In this document: in pieces, positions 17,336 to 26,563 of the stretch
Numbering within the stretch: the first letter of the stretch is position 1
How the letters are laid out: the number at the start of each line of letters is the position of its first letter
Source: Puniceibacterium antarcticum
GTDB lineage: Bacteria > Pseudomonadota > Alphaproteobacteria > Rhodobacterales > Rhodobacteraceae
Direction of reading: 5' to 3'
Length of the DNA: 64,000 bases
Assembly (NCBI RefSeq): GCF_002760615.1
Contig: NZ_AWWI01000047.1
Coordinates: 1 to 64,000, forward strand
Made by a program: the position numbers and the translations under genes
The notes under the pieces: generated by a model
Databases searched by the model: none
The model's input: the letters and a program-made list of their open reading frames with translations, nothing else
Told to the model about the DNA's origin: nothing

Positions 17336-18208
17336 TTACACTCCGTCCCGCTTTTCAAGGTTGACCATGACTGTGTAGAACACCCACGAAATCAACAGGA
17401 TCACAAGGAAATACATCAGGCTGAAGGCGGCTGCAGGACCAAGGTCGAACTGTCCAAGCGCCATTTTCACAAGGTCGATGGACAGGAAGGTCGTGGCATT
17501 GCCGGGGCCACCGCCGGTCACGACGAAGGGTTCGGTGTAGATCATGAAGCTGTCCATGAACCGCAGCAGGATCGCGATCATCAACACGCCTGTGATCTTT
17601 GGCAGTTCGATGTAGCGGAACACGGCCCAGCGGCTGGCCTGATCGATCTTGGCCGCCTGATAATAGGCATCAGGGATCGACTGCAGACCGGCATAGGCCA
17701 GAAGCGCCACAAGCGACGTCCAGTGCCAGACATCCATCACGATCAGCGTGGTCCAGGCGGCTATGAAACCCTGCGTGTAGTTGTAGTCGATGCCCATCGC
17801 ATCAAGAGTATAGCCCAGCAGGCCGATGTCGACCCGGCCAAAGATCTGCCAGATGGTGCCGACCACGTTCCACGGAATCAGCAGCGGCAGGGACATGAGG
17901 ACCAGACAGAACGACGCCCAGAAGCCTTTCTTGGGCATGTTGAGCGCGACGAAGATGCCCAGCGGCACCTCGATCGCAAGGATGATCGCCGAAAACACCA
18001 TCTGACGGCCAAGCGCGTTCCACATCCGGTCGGAATGCAGAAGCTCATCGAACCATTCAAGGCCGGCCCAGAAGAACTGATTGTTGCCAAAGGTGTCCTG
18101 AACCGAATAGTTGACCACGGTCATCAGCGGGATCACGGCGGAAAAGGCGACGAGGACCAGAACAGGCAGGACCAGGAACCAGGCCTTTTGATTGACGGTC
18201 TTTTCCAT
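17336..18208 (-). CDS. glpP: Glycerol ABC transporter permease GlpP
   Basis: 290 residues, about six membrane helices, MalF-type sugar permease. The EAA loop reads SIPDAYYQAAKIDQASRWAVF. It begins on the last base of the glpT stop codon (TAATG) and stops one base before glpQ, so the operon is tightly coupled here. The protein forms the inner-membrane channel with GlpQ. Confidence 0.92.
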   Translation of the reverse strand: MEKTVNQKAWFLVLPVLVLVAFSAVIPLMTVVNYSVQDTFGNNQFFWAGLEWFDELLHSDRMWNALGRQMVFSAIILAIEVPLGIFVALNMPKKGFWASFCLVLMSLPLLIPWNVVGTIWQIFGRVDIGLLGYTLDAMGIDYNYTQGFIAAWTTLIVMDVWHWTSLVALLAYAGLQSIPDAYYQAAKIDQASRWAVFRYIELPKITGVLMIAILLRFMDSFMIYTEPFVVTGGGPGNATTFLSIDLVKMALGQFDLGPAAAFSLMYFLVILLISWVFYTVMVNLEKRDGV

Positions 18209-19308
18209 TACGCGGCCTCCCCCTTGGCGTTTTGCACACCGGACGGGCTGACCAGCCAGTCATCGGCATAGACGTTGACGTGATCCGCATCAAAGGTGAC
18301 GTGGGTCATGTCGGCGCCGATATTGTCGCCTTCGTTGGCAATGATATTGATCTCATGCGTACCATAAGTCGCGCGGACGATCTTGTGACGGCCCACATCC
18401 TCGACCCGTCGCACCTTGACCGGCAGGCCATGGGTCGCGGAGAGGCTGCAGTATTCGGGACGCACGCCGATTTCGACCTTGCCCTGCGGGCTGGTGTAGC
18501 CCGACCCGAGCGGGATTTCGTGCCCGTCCACCACGGCGGATGTCCCGCTCACCGAGGCGGGCAGGACGTTCATGCCCGGAGAGCCGATGAAATAGCCGAC
18601 AAAGGTATGCGCGGGCTTTTCGAAAAGCTCTTCGGGCGTGCCGATCTGCACGACGCGGCCGTCGTACATGACGACCACCTTGTCGGCAAAGGTCAGCGCC
18701 TCTGTCTGGTCGTGGGTCACATAGATCATGGTGTGACCAAAATCATGGTGCAGCTTTTTCAGCTGCGTGCGCAGCTCCCACTTCATATGCGGGTCGATCA
18801 CGGTCAGCGGTTCGTCAAACAGCAGCGCGTTCACGTCTTCGCGCACCATGCCGCGCCCAAGCGAAATCTTTTGCTTGGCATCTGCGGTCAGGCCGCGCGC
18901 CTTTCGGTCGAGCATGTTTTCCATGTCGATCATCTTGCCGATCTTCTGCACGCGTTCGGCGATGATCTTGGCATCGACGCCCCGGTTGCGCAGCGGAAAG
19001 GCCAGATTGTCGCGCACGGTCATCGTGTCGTAGACCACCGGAAACTGGAACACCTGCGCGATGTTGCGTTCGGCGGTCGGGGATTGAGTCACATCCTTGC
19101 CATCAAACAGGATACGGCCCTGCGACGGGTGCAGCAGCCCCGAGATGATGTTGAGCAAGGTGGATTTGCCGCAGCCAGAAGAGCCGAGCAGCGCATAGGC
19201 TTCACCATCCGCCCAGTCGTAATTCAGCTCTTTCAGCGCGAAATCCTCCATGGATTTCGGGTTGGGGAAATAGGAATGGGCGAGGTTGTCGAGTGTGATC
19301 TTGGCCAT
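18208..19308 (-). CDS. glpT: Glycerol ABC transporter ATP-binding protein GlpT
   Basis: 366 residues, MalK-type ATPase with a C-terminal TOBE-like regulatory domain. Walker A is GSSGCGKSTLL, Walker B is ALLFDEPLTVIDP, and the switch histidine is YVTHDQTEAL. The signature motif is unusual, QKISLGRGMVRE in place of LSGGQ-type QRVALARAL. Its partner GlpS has the canonical form, which fits an asymmetric heterodimeric ATPase pair as in known GlpST transporters. It is not related to the E. coli antiporter also called GlpT. Confidence 0.9.
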   Translation of the reverse strand: MAKITLDNLAHSYFPNPKSMEDFALKELNYDWADGEAYALLGSSGCGKSTLLNIISGLLHPSQGRILFDGKDVTQSPTAERNIAQVFQFPVVYDTMTVRDNLAFPLRNRGVDAKIIAERVQKIGKMIDMENMLDRKARGLTADAKQKISLGRGMVREDVNALLFDEPLTVIDPHMKWELRTQLKKLHHDFGHTMIYVTHDQTEALTFADKVVVMYDGRVVQIGTPEELFEKPAHTFVGYFIGSPGMNVLPASVSGTSAVVDGHEIPLGSGYTSPQGKVEIGVRPEYCSLSATHGLPVKVRRVEDVGRHKIVRATYGTHEINIIANEGDNIGADMTHVTFDADHVNVYADDWLVSPSGVQNAKGEAA

Positions 19309-19319
19309 GTCTCTCTCCC

Positions 19320-20408
19320 TCAGGCGGCTTGCGCATAGGCGGCAGGCACCACCAGGGCGCCGGACTTGTCAAAGATATAGACGTGGCTGGGGTCGAGCCA
19401 GACCTTCATATCCTCGCCTATGTTCAACTTGTGAATGCCGTGGATCAATCCGACCCAGCGTTCGCCCTGGTGATTCAGGTGTACAAAGGTTTCCGACCCG
19501 GTCAGTTCGGTCACCACCAGTTTCGCCGTGAACGACACGGCTGACGCGGTGTGCTGCAGAATCTCAAGATGGTTGGGGCGGAACCCGGCGGTGTAGGTGC
19601 CATCTGCCAGCGCGGCCAGACTGCCGGTGGCGGGGGCAGAATTGCCATCGCCAAATGTAAGCGTCTGACTGCTTTTGCGGATCTGCACAAAGTTCATCGG
19701 CGGGTCGCTGAACACGCGGGCCGTGGTGGCATCGATGGGCTGGCGATAGACCGTCGGCGTCGGGCCGAACTGGGTCACGCGGCCCTCCCACAGGCAGGCG
19801 GTGTTGCCGCCCAGAAGAAGCGCCTCTTCGGGTTCTGTGGTGGCGTAGACAAAGATGCTGCCGGCCTCTTCGAAAATCTTGGGGATTTCGATCCGCAGCT
19901 CTTCACGCAGTTTGTAATCGAGGTTGGCAAGCGGTTCATCCAGCAGGACGAGCCCGGCATCCTTGACCAACGCGCGCGCCAGGGCACAGCGCTGCTGCTG
20001 ACCGCCGGACAGCTCCAGCGGTTTGCGCTGCAGCATCGGGGTCAGTTTCATCAGATCAGCGGATTTGCGGACGGCGGCATCAATTTCATCGGACGACTTG
20101 CCCAGCAGCCGCATGGGCGAGGCGATGTTGTCGTAGACGGTCATTGAGGGGTAATTGATGAACTGCTGATAAACCATGGCGACGCGGCGATCCTGCACAC
20201 GCATGCCAGTCACATCTTCGCCGTTCCAGTGAATCGTGCCGGTGTTGGGCACATCCAGCCCCGCCATCAGCCGCATCAACGACGTCTTGCCCGACGACGT
20301 CGGCCCGAGCAGCACGTTCATCGTGCCCTTTTCCAATGTCAGATCGGTCTTGTGGATATGGGTTTGTCCACCCACGACCTTAGAGACACCTTGCAATGCA
20401 AGCGTCAT
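19320..20408 (-). CDS. glpS: Glycerol ABC transporter ATP-binding protein GlpS
   Basis: 362 residues, the second MalK-type ATPase of the glycerol importer. Walker A is GPTSSGKTSLMRL (a serine-rich variant), the signature is LSGGQQQRCALARAL, Walker B is LVLLDEPLANLD. In the switch region the usual THDQ is replaced by ATTEPEEAL, so the catalytic histidine is missing. One site of the GlpS/GlpT pair may therefore be catalytically weak. It follows glpD by 24 nt. Confidence 0.9.
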   Translation of the reverse strand: MTLALQGVSKVVGGQTHIHKTDLTLEKGTMNVLLGPTSSGKTSLMRLMAGLDVPNTGTIHWNGEDVTGMRVQDRRVAMVYQQFINYPSMTVYDNIASPMRLLGKSSDEIDAAVRKSADLMKLTPMLQRKPLELSGGQQQRCALARALVKDAGLVLLDEPLANLDYKLREELRIEIPKIFEEAGSIFVYATTEPEEALLLGGNTACLWEGRVTQFGPTPTVYRQPIDATTARVFSDPPMNFVQIRKSSQTLTFGDGNSAPATGSLAALADGTYTAGFRPNHLEILQHTASAVSFTAKLVVTELTGSETFVHLNHQGERWVGLIHGIHKLNIGEDMKVWLDPSHVYIFDKSGALVVPAAYAQAA

Positions 20409-20432
20409 GTCATCCTCCTCCCTCTGTCCCGG

Positions 20433-22037
20433 TTACTGCGCGGCGTGCGCCGAACCTTCAGCCCGGGTATCTTTCATAAAGCGATCAAGTGTCGCAATTT
20501 CTTCTGTCGTCATGCGCAGGCCCAGCTTGGAGCGCCGCCAAACCACATCCTCGGCCGTGCGGGCATATTCTGTGCCCATCAGCCAGCGAACTTCAGCCTC
20601 TGTCAACGTGCCACCGAAGGTCTGGCCCAGATCTTCGGATGACTTCGCGTCGCCCAGGATATCAAACGCCTCGGTTCCATAGGCCCGGATCATCCGCTGT
20701 GCCCAGCTTTCGGTCAGGAACGGGTAGTGTCCGGCCAGCTTCTGCTGCAGATCCATCGCGCCCCTCACAGGGAAATCCCCGCCCGGCAGCGTGACGCCTG
20801 CGGTCCACTTATCCGGCAGATCTTTGAAATAGGGCTTCATCTTGTCCAGCGCACCTTCGGCAAGGCGACGATAGGTCGTGATCTTGCCGCCAAAGATGTT
20901 CAGCACCGGTGCGCCGCCAGTGTCATCCACCTTCAGCGTATAGTCCCGCGTCGCCGCCGTGGCGCTGCTGGCCCCGTCATCGTACAGGGGACGCACGCCG
21001 GAATAGGTCCAGACGATGTCATCGGTGGTGACCGGCGTCTTGAAGTATTTTGAGGCGAAGTTGCACAGATAGGTCTGTTCGTCCGGGGTGCAGGTGGGTT
21101 TGACCGCAGGATCGTGATGTTCGGAATCTGTGGTGCCGATCAGGGTAAAGTCCTGCTCGTACGGAATGGCAAAGATGATGCGGCCATCTTCGCCCTGAAA
21201 GAAGTAGCATTTGTCGTGATCGTAAAGCTTTTTCGTCACGATGTGACTGCCCTTGACCAGCCGCACGCCTTCCTTGGAATTGCTGCGGATCTTGGTGCGG
21301 ATGATGTCACCGACCCAAGGCCCGCCGGCATTCACCAGCATTTTGGCCTGAACGGTTTGCTGCGCACCGGTGTCGCCATCTTCCAGCGTGATGGCCCAAT
21401 GCTGATCCACACGCTCCGCCGACATCACCTTGGTCCGGGTCATGATCTTTGCGCCGCGCGCCTCTGCATCGCGGGCATTCAGCACCACAAGGCGGGCATC
21501 CTGCACCCAGCAATCGGAATATTCATAGGCCTGCACAAACTTGTCGTTCAGCGGCGCGCCCTCGGGCCCCCGTGTCAGATCGACCGTCTTGGTACCGGGC
21601 AGGATCTTGCGACCGCCCAGATTGTCATACATGAACAGACCCAAACGGATCAGCCAGGCGGGGCGGCGCCCCTTCATCCAAGGCATGACGGTGTTAAGCA
21701 GTTTCGAGGTCGGCGTTTCATTCTCGAACCGCATGTCCTTGTGATAGGGCAGCACGAAACGCATGGGCCAGCTGATATGCGGCATGGCGCGCAGCAGGGT
21801 TTCCCGTTCGATCAGGGATTCGCGCACCAGATGAAATTCGAAATACTCGAGGTAGCGAAGGCCACCGTGAAACAGCTTGGTCGAGGCCGAAGACGTGGCC
21901 GAGGCCAGATCGTTCATCTCGGCCAATGCGACCGAAAGGCCGCGACCGACAGCGTCCCGTGCGATGCCGCAGCCATTGATGCCGCCGCCGATGATGAAGA
22001 GATCAAACGTCTCGTTCTGGTGCGTCGCCTCGGACAT
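20433..22037 (-). CDS. glpD: Glycerol-3-phosphate dehydrogenase (FAD, aerobic)
   Basis: 534 residues, full length for GlpD. The FAD-binding loop is IIGGGINGCGIARDAVGRG at the N-terminus; further typical segments are SSASTKLFHGGLRYLEYFEF, VNAGGPWVGD and VWTYSGVRPLYDD. The enzyme oxidises sn-glycerol 3-phosphate to DHAP at the inner membrane and passes electrons to quinone. It is first in the glycerol operon and divergent from glpR across a 316-nt region that carries a likely operator. Confidence 0.96.
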   Translation of the reverse strand: MSEATHQNETFDLFIIGGGINGCGIARDAVGRGLSVALAEMNDLASATSSASTKLFHGGLRYLEYFEFHLVRESLIERETLLRAMPHISWPMRFVLPYHKDMRFENETPTSKLLNTVMPWMKGRRPAWLIRLGLFMYDNLGGRKILPGTKTVDLTRGPEGAPLNDKFVQAYEYSDCWVQDARLVVLNARDAEARGAKIMTRTKVMSAERVDQHWAITLEDGDTGAQQTVQAKMLVNAGGPWVGDIIRTKIRSNSKEGVRLVKGSHIVTKKLYDHDKCYFFQGEDGRIIFAIPYEQDFTLIGTTDSEHHDPAVKPTCTPDEQTYLCNFASKYFKTPVTTDDIVWTYSGVRPLYDDGASSATAATRDYTLKVDDTGGAPVLNIFGGKITTYRRLAEGALDKMKPYFKDLPDKWTAGVTLPGGDFPVRGAMDLQQKLAGHYPFLTESWAQRMIRAYGTEAFDILGDAKSSEDLGQTFGGTLTEAEVRWLMGTEYARTAEDVVWRRSKLGLRMTTEEIATLDRFMKDTRAEGSAHAAQ

Positions 22038-22353
22038 AGGCCCCTCCCCGGGCGTTGTTCGCTTGCAGCATATAATGACAGCGTTTGATCACGAATGAAA
22101 GCCCTGTGTGTTCGTTTTTTTTCGTTTATGATCGCGCGCTGTAACCTTATGAAAAATTGGTCAATCTTTCTGCTCTTCACGCGGAAATGCGGAAAACAGG
22201 CCACCTTCGGACCAAGAAGATGCGCGAGAATGTACGTTTTTATGCGATACTGTTTTAGAGACGAAACCAAACGCGCGTGTTTCAAAGACGGTTCCCAGCA
22301 GGGGTCAAACATGCCAGTGGAGAAAAAACATCGAACGGAGACCACACAAACCC
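22038..22353. promoter_or_regulatory. glpD-glpR divergent regulatory region with candidate GlpR operator
   Basis: This 316-nt gap holds the promoters of both transcripts. TTCGTTT occurs twice (22111-22117 and 22121-22127) at exactly 10-bp spacing, and a further GAATGAAAG/ACGAA stretch lies just left at 22091-22100. Direct TTCGTTT repeats are the type of site I associate with alphaproteobacterial DeoR/GlpR repressors. The remainder, 22140-22340, is AT-richer than its surroundings and shows no convincing gene. Confidence 0.5.
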
Positions 22354-23118
22354 ATGTCGCAGACGTTCCGGCACCCTGAAATCCTGGAGATCGCCCGGCG
22401 CGAAGGGCGAGTCACCGTCGAGCGGCTGGCGGATTACTTCAGCGTGACCCAGCAGACAATCCGCCGCGACCTGACCGACCTTTCGGATTCAGGCCAGCTT
22501 GAGCGGGTCCATGGCGGCGCCGTCCTGCCGTCGGGGACATCGAACATAGAATACGAGGACCGGCGCGCCCTGAACGAGGATGCGAAGGTTGCCATCGCCC
22601 GCGCCTGCGCGGCGCAGATCCCGCCGGATTCCTCGGTCTTTCTGAACATCGGCACCAGTACAGAAGCGGTCGCGCGCGAACTGCTGCGCCACAAGAACCT
22701 GCTGGTCGTGACCAACAACATGAACGTCGCCAATATCCTTGTCGCAAACCCGGATTGTCAGATCGTGGTGGCCGGCGGGTCCCTGCGCCGGTCCGACGGG
22801 GGGTTGGTGGGGAACATGACCATGCAGATCATCCGGCAGTTCAAGGTCGATGTGGCCGTGGTTGGCTGTTCGGCGCTGGATGCGGATGGCGATCTGCTCG
22901 ATTTCGATTTTCAGGAAGTCGTGGTCAGCCGGACGATCATCGAACAAGCCCGCAGCGCGTTTCTGGTAGCCGATGCGTCAAAGTTTCAGCGCACAGCGCC
23001 GGCCCGCATTGCGTCGATGTCGGAAGTCGACACCTTCTTTACCGACGCAGCACCGCCCCCCGCGCTGGTCGAAAAATGCGCCGACTGGGATACCGAAATC
23101 GTGCTGTGCCCCGTCTGA
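22354..23118 (+). CDS. glpR: Glycerol regulon repressor, DeoR family
   Basis: 254 residues. The N-terminal winged helix (ILEIARREGRVTVERLADYF, then SVTQQTIRRDLTDLSDSGQLERVHGG) is the DeoR signature. The sugar-phosphate sensor domain follows with FLNIGTSTEAVARELL and GCSALDADGDLLDFDFQE. GlpR represses glycerol genes until glycerol 3-phosphate binds. The divergent position next to glpD and the repeat in the shared region fit this. The gene converges on fliP; the 139-nt gap after it contains two copies of CCCCTTGGAGG 20 bp apart. Confidence 0.9.
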   Translation: MSQTFRHPEILEIARREGRVTVERLADYFSVTQQTIRRDLTDLSDSGQLERVHGGAVLPSGTSNIEYEDRRALNEDAKVAIARACAAQIPPDSSVFLNIGTSTEAVARELLRHKNLLVVTNNMNVANILVANPDCQIVVAGGSLRRSDGGLVGNMTMQIIRQFKVDVAVVGCSALDADGDLLDFDFQEVVVSRTIIEQARSAFLVADASKFQRTAPARIASMSEVDTFFTDAAPPPALVEKCADWDTEIVLCPV

Positions 23119-23257
23119 CCCCTTGGAGGCCTGCCTGCCCCCTTGGAGGACTGCACCCTGCAGTATGTGGCTTCTCTTCACTTTCACAGTGTCGCGAAAA
23201 ACGCATTCGACCGAAGGCAGAGGCAGCTTTTTCGTTTTCGATCAGACGCAACGCACC

Positions 23258-23989
23258 CTAGAAATAGCTGCGCACGAGGCTGCTGGCGATCAGGGACCAT
23301 CCATCAGCGATGACAAAGAAGGCCAACTTGAACGGCAGCGACACGATGGCCGGCGGCACCATCATCATCCCCATGGACATCAGGACGGCGGCTACCACCA
23401 GATCAATGATCAGGAAGGGCAGAAAGATCAGAAATCCGACCTGAAAAGCGCGCGCAATCTCTGACAGCATGAAGCTGGGCACCAGAACGGACAGATTTGC
23501 CTGAGGGTCGAGGCGTGTGCCTCGTGCATCGGGGCGCAAATCCGCCATGGCCGCAAAGGTGTCGGGGTCGGTGCGCGCCGCCATGAAGACGCGAAACGGC
23601 TCCAGCCCCCGCTTCAGAGCCTCTTGCACGTCGATCTGTTCGTTCAGCAGCGGTTCGATCCCGTTGTCATAAGCGGTGAGGAACACCGGCTCCATCACGA
23701 AATAGGTCAGAAACAGCGCAAGGCTGACGATCAGCATGTTGGGCGGCGATTGCTGCAGCCCTATCGCCTGCCGCAGGATCGCAAGAACGGTCACCACAAA
23801 CGGGAAACAGGTGACCATCATCGCGATGCCCGGCGCAAGGCTGAGCAAAGTGATCAGAGCGATCAGTTGCAAGCTGGTGGCCGTCACAGACCCCTCGCCC
23901 CCCATGTCGATCGAAACTTGCTGCGCCATAACAGGATGCGCCGACAGGATCAGCGCAACCGTCAAAACGCTCAGAAGACGGTGCCACAT
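23258..23989 (-). CDS. fliP: Flagellar export gate protein FliP
   Basis: 243 residues with a cleavable signal sequence (ending PVMAQ) and four further membrane helices. Characteristic segments are LLSLAPGIAMMVTCFPFVVTVLAILRQ in the first half and LVPSFMLSEIARAFQVGFLIFLPFLIID in the second. FliP forms the core of the flagellar type III export gate with FliQ and FliR; fliR is in the second flagellar block at 43 kb, and fliQ is not in this window. It is the last gene of fliF-fliH-fliN-fliP, starting 2 nt after fliN. Confidence 0.96.
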   Translation of the reverse strand: MWHRLLSVLTVALILSAHPVMAQQVSIDMGGEGSVTATSLQLIALITLLSLAPGIAMMVTCFPFVVTVLAILRQAIGLQQSPPNMLIVSLALFLTYFVMEPVFLTAYDNGIEPLLNEQIDVQEALKRGLEPFRVFMAARTDPDTFAAMADLRPDARGTRLDPQANLSVLVPSFMLSEIARAFQVGFLIFLPFLIIDLVVAAVLMSMGMMMVPPAIVSLPFKLAFFVIADGWSLIASSLVRSYF

Positions 23990-23991
23990 GC

Positions 23992-24285
23992 TCAGGCCGG
24001 CGCCTGGAAATCGGCCACTTCGGTCACCCGCACCGCAAGCATGCTCTGGCCTTCGCTTTCGATCACTTCGAGCGCGCCGATCGCGATCAACTGATCCCCC
24101 ACGTAGAGTTCAACCGGATCGTCGATCCGTCGGTCCAGCGTCAGTACCGAGCCTTCCTCAAGCTTGAGAAGATCGCGCACCAGAGGCCGGGCGCGGCCGA
24201 CTGACACCGTGATCTCGATCGGGACAGAGGTGAAGGGCATCGCCCCGTCGCTGCGCCCGGATGTTTCTCGGGTTGCGTTATCCAT
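23992..24285 (-). CDS. fliN: Flagellar motor switch protein FliN
   Basis: 97 residues, essentially one SpoA domain: VPIEITVSVGRARPLVRDLLKLEEGSVL is followed by ELYVGDQLIAIGALEV, the standard FliN core. FliN lines the C-ring, binds CheY signals and docks the export ATPase complex. The start overlaps the end of the fliH-like gene by 8 nt, in the order fliF-fliH-fliN-fliP. Confidence 0.92.
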   Translation of the reverse strand: MDNATRETSGRSDGAMPFTSVPIEITVSVGRARPLVRDLLKLEEGSVLTLDRRIDDPVELYVGDQLIAIGALEVIESEGQSMLAVRVTEVADFQAPA

Positions 24286-24880
24286 TTACCACCTTCTTTC
24301 GGTTTTCATGCACAAATCCCTGCAATGCGGCGCCGACATTTGTCAGAACCTCGGACAGATCGATCTGTTGTTCCGTTTCGCCAAATCGGATATCGGCCTG
24401 CCCTACCTCAATGGTGCTGTCCCCTGTCACCTGCAGCGGAAACCCGAAATCCTGATCGAGCATGCCGGAAACCGCCTCGACATTTTCCGGCGCCACGAGG
24501 ATTTCGACATCCAGCGCGCCGATTGCGCGGCTCTGGGCCTGCAGCAATTCAAGGATATGCACGCCCAGCGCCTCGTGGGCGATCTTCGGCAGCACGCTCT
24601 GCACGATATCCTCAAGCAGCGGCGTCATGGCATTGAGCACCTGAGAATATGCCTCATTATAGGTGAAAGACAGATCCTGAAGGCTCTGGGCGAAGTCGCT
24701 GGAAATACGGGTGCGGTCCTCTGACTGCGCCTTGATCGCGTCATCCCAGCCTGCGCGATGTCCCTCTTCAAAGGCGGCCACCTTGAAGTGTTCGACCTCT
24801 TCGTCGCTCAGGCTGTTCTGCGATGCGGCCATGACGGGGGTGCCGTCAAAGTCTTCGAGGAAATCACGCAAACGCATCAT
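24278..24880 (-). CDS. fliH: FliH-like flagellar assembly protein
   Basis: 200 residues, soluble and helical in the N-terminal two thirds. It begins RLRDFLEDFDGTP, has a long charged helix (EVEHFKVAAFEEGHRAGWDDAI) and a C-terminal domain with VGQADIRFGETEQQIDLSEVL. FliH homologues vary strongly; the position between fliF and fliN and the EGxxxG-like helix support the call. FliH tethers the export ATPase FliI to the C-ring. The start overlaps the fliF stop (ATGA). Confidence 0.75.
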   Translation of the reverse strand: MMRLRDFLEDFDGTPVMAASQNSLSDEEVEHFKVAAFEEGHRAGWDDAIKAQSEDRTRISSDFAQSLQDLSFTYNEAYSQVLNAMTPLLEDIVQSVLPKIAHEALGVHILELLQAQSRAIGALDVEILVAPENVEAVSGMLDQDFGFPLQVTGDSTIEVGQADIRFGETEQQIDLSEVLTNVGAALQGFVHENRKKVVNG

Positions 24881-26502
24881 TTGGCCTCTTCAGGTTCGTC
24901 GAGCCAGCTTCGCAGAATCTCGACGGTTTCATCGCGGCGTTCTTCGATCAAGTTCCGAAGCCGCTGGACTGGGTCCTCCGACACCGAACCGAAATCGCCC
25001 ATGTCCATCCCCATCCCCATGTCGCTGAAGTCATTGTTGGTGGACAGGGCAGGCAAGTTGCCGAAGTCATCGTCGGGATCGATCTCTCCCGTCAAAAAGT
25101 CACTGGAATTGTCGTTTCCGATGGCAAGGGCCTCGTTGCGCCCAAGCGCCGGTGCCGCACCACTCCGACCGGACAGGATCGGACGGACAACAAACAACCC
25201 GAGAATCAGGGCAACAAGCGCCAGTATGCCGATCTGGATCAGCGACAAGGGATCAAGGTTCGCGGTCAGCCAGTCAGGTGCCATAGCCTCGCTTCCCAGG
25301 CCTTCGGGCCGTTCGAAGGCAAGGGAGCGGATCGTGATCTCATCGCCACGCGCTTCGTCAAAGCCAACGGCAGAGGCCACAAGATCGCGCAGCGCGGTCA
25401 GTTCCGCCTCAGGCAGTGGCACAAAGGCAAGCGCGCCCGTCGCATCGGGGGCAAAGCTGCCGTTGACCAGAACGGCCACCGTCAACCGTTTGATTGCCCC
25501 CGGGGCACGCGTGATTTCACGCGTGGTTTCAGAGACTTCATAGTTTACCCGTTCGCGGGTTTCACTGTTCTGACTGCTCGAATCGCTGCCATTCTGGCCA
25601 GCGCCTGTGGGCAGGTTCGATGCTACGGTGACATTGCCGCCACCGGAATCTTTTGTCTGGTTCGACCGCTCTTCGGTATCCGAGCTGATCACCACCCGGG
25701 TTTGCGGATCAAAACTGCGTTCAACAATCGATTCCGTCTGTGTATCGGTGTTGACGCTGACCTCGACAACCGCATTGCCGTTCCCGACACGCGCCTCGAC
25801 CAGACGTTGCACACGGTCGCGCAGCTGATCGGCCTTGTCGTCAGCGGCGCGCCCCGGAGTGGTTTCATCATCCGCAGCGATAAGCCCGCCTTTTCCGTCA
25901 ATCACGGTGACATTTTCAGCCACCAGACCCGCCACGGCCGAAGCGACCAGATGCTTCAAGGCCCGCGCCTGAAGAGGCGACAGGATATTGCCCGTGGTGG
26001 TCACCGAGATCGACGCCGAAGGGGTGACATCCCGCTGGAACGGATTCGCCGAGCTGTTGGCAATGTGGACACGCGCCTGGGTGATCTGAGGGTTGGACAC
26101 GATGGTCCGCGCCAGCTCGCCTTCCTTTGCGCGCCAGTAGGCGGCGTCGAACATCTGCGATGTGGTGCCGAACCCCGACAGCTTGTCGAGCAGTTCGTAG
26201 CCTTGATTGTTGTTGGCCGGCAGGCCCTCGCTGGCCAGGGTCATGCGCAGGGCGTCCCGTTCATTGCTGGGCACAAAGATCGCCCCGCCGCGCACATCGT
26301 AGACCACGCCGCGCTGCTCAAGCGCACTCACAACCTCGCCTGCGGCGCTGGCTTCGAGGCCGGAATAGAGCAGGACCATGTTCGGCGTCGCAGCCATGCG
26401 CGACATTGCGAGTACGGCTGCGAACATGGCCAGGGTTGCCCCAATAACCATAATCCGACGCCCCGCACTGAGTGCGTTCCAGACTGTCAGGATCTGTTGC
26501 AA
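24877..26502 (-). CDS. fliF: Flagellar MS-ring protein FliF
   Basis: 541 residues with membrane helices near both ends (about residues 17-38 and 410-430). The ring-building motif region reads LLYSGLEASAAGEVVSALEQRGVVYDV; later there is ARVHIANSSANPFQRDVTPSASISV. The C-terminal tail (SEDPVQRLRNLIEERRDETVEILRSWLDE) is the FliG-binding helix. It is first in the leftward fliF-H-N-P operon and divergent from fliL, with a CtrA-like box in the shared promoter region. Confidence 0.96.
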   Translation of the reverse strand: MQQILTVWNALSAGRRIMVIGATLAMFAAVLAMSRMAATPNMVLLYSGLEASAAGEVVSALEQRGVVYDVRGGAIFVPSNERDALRMTLASEGLPANNNQGYELLDKLSGFGTTSQMFDAAYWRAKEGELARTIVSNPQITQARVHIANSSANPFQRDVTPSASISVTTTGNILSPLQARALKHLVASAVAGLVAENVTVIDGKGGLIAADDETTPGRAADDKADQLRDRVQRLVEARVGNGNAVVEVSVNTDTQTESIVERSFDPQTRVVISSDTEERSNQTKDSGGGNVTVASNLPTGAGQNGSDSSSQNSETRERVNYEVSETTREITRAPGAIKRLTVAVLVNGSFAPDATGALAFVPLPEAELTALRDLVASAVGFDEARGDEITIRSLAFERPEGLGSEAMAPDWLTANLDPLSLIQIGILALVALILGLFVVRPILSGRSGAAPALGRNEALAIGNDNSSDFLTGEIDPDDDFGNLPALSTNNDFSDMGMGMDMGDFGSVSEDPVQRLRNLIEERRDETVEILRSWLDEPEEAK

Positions 26503-26563
26503 TGCCTACCTCCGGTCAGATGAATTCTTCTTCTGTTCGAGAGGCATCATTGGCGCATCAGAC

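Noticed and set aside
22095-22379. 94-codon frame in the glpD-glpR gap
   Set aside because: It covers the operator repeat, has no ribosome site, has odd Cys/Phe-rich composition and overlaps the start of glpR.
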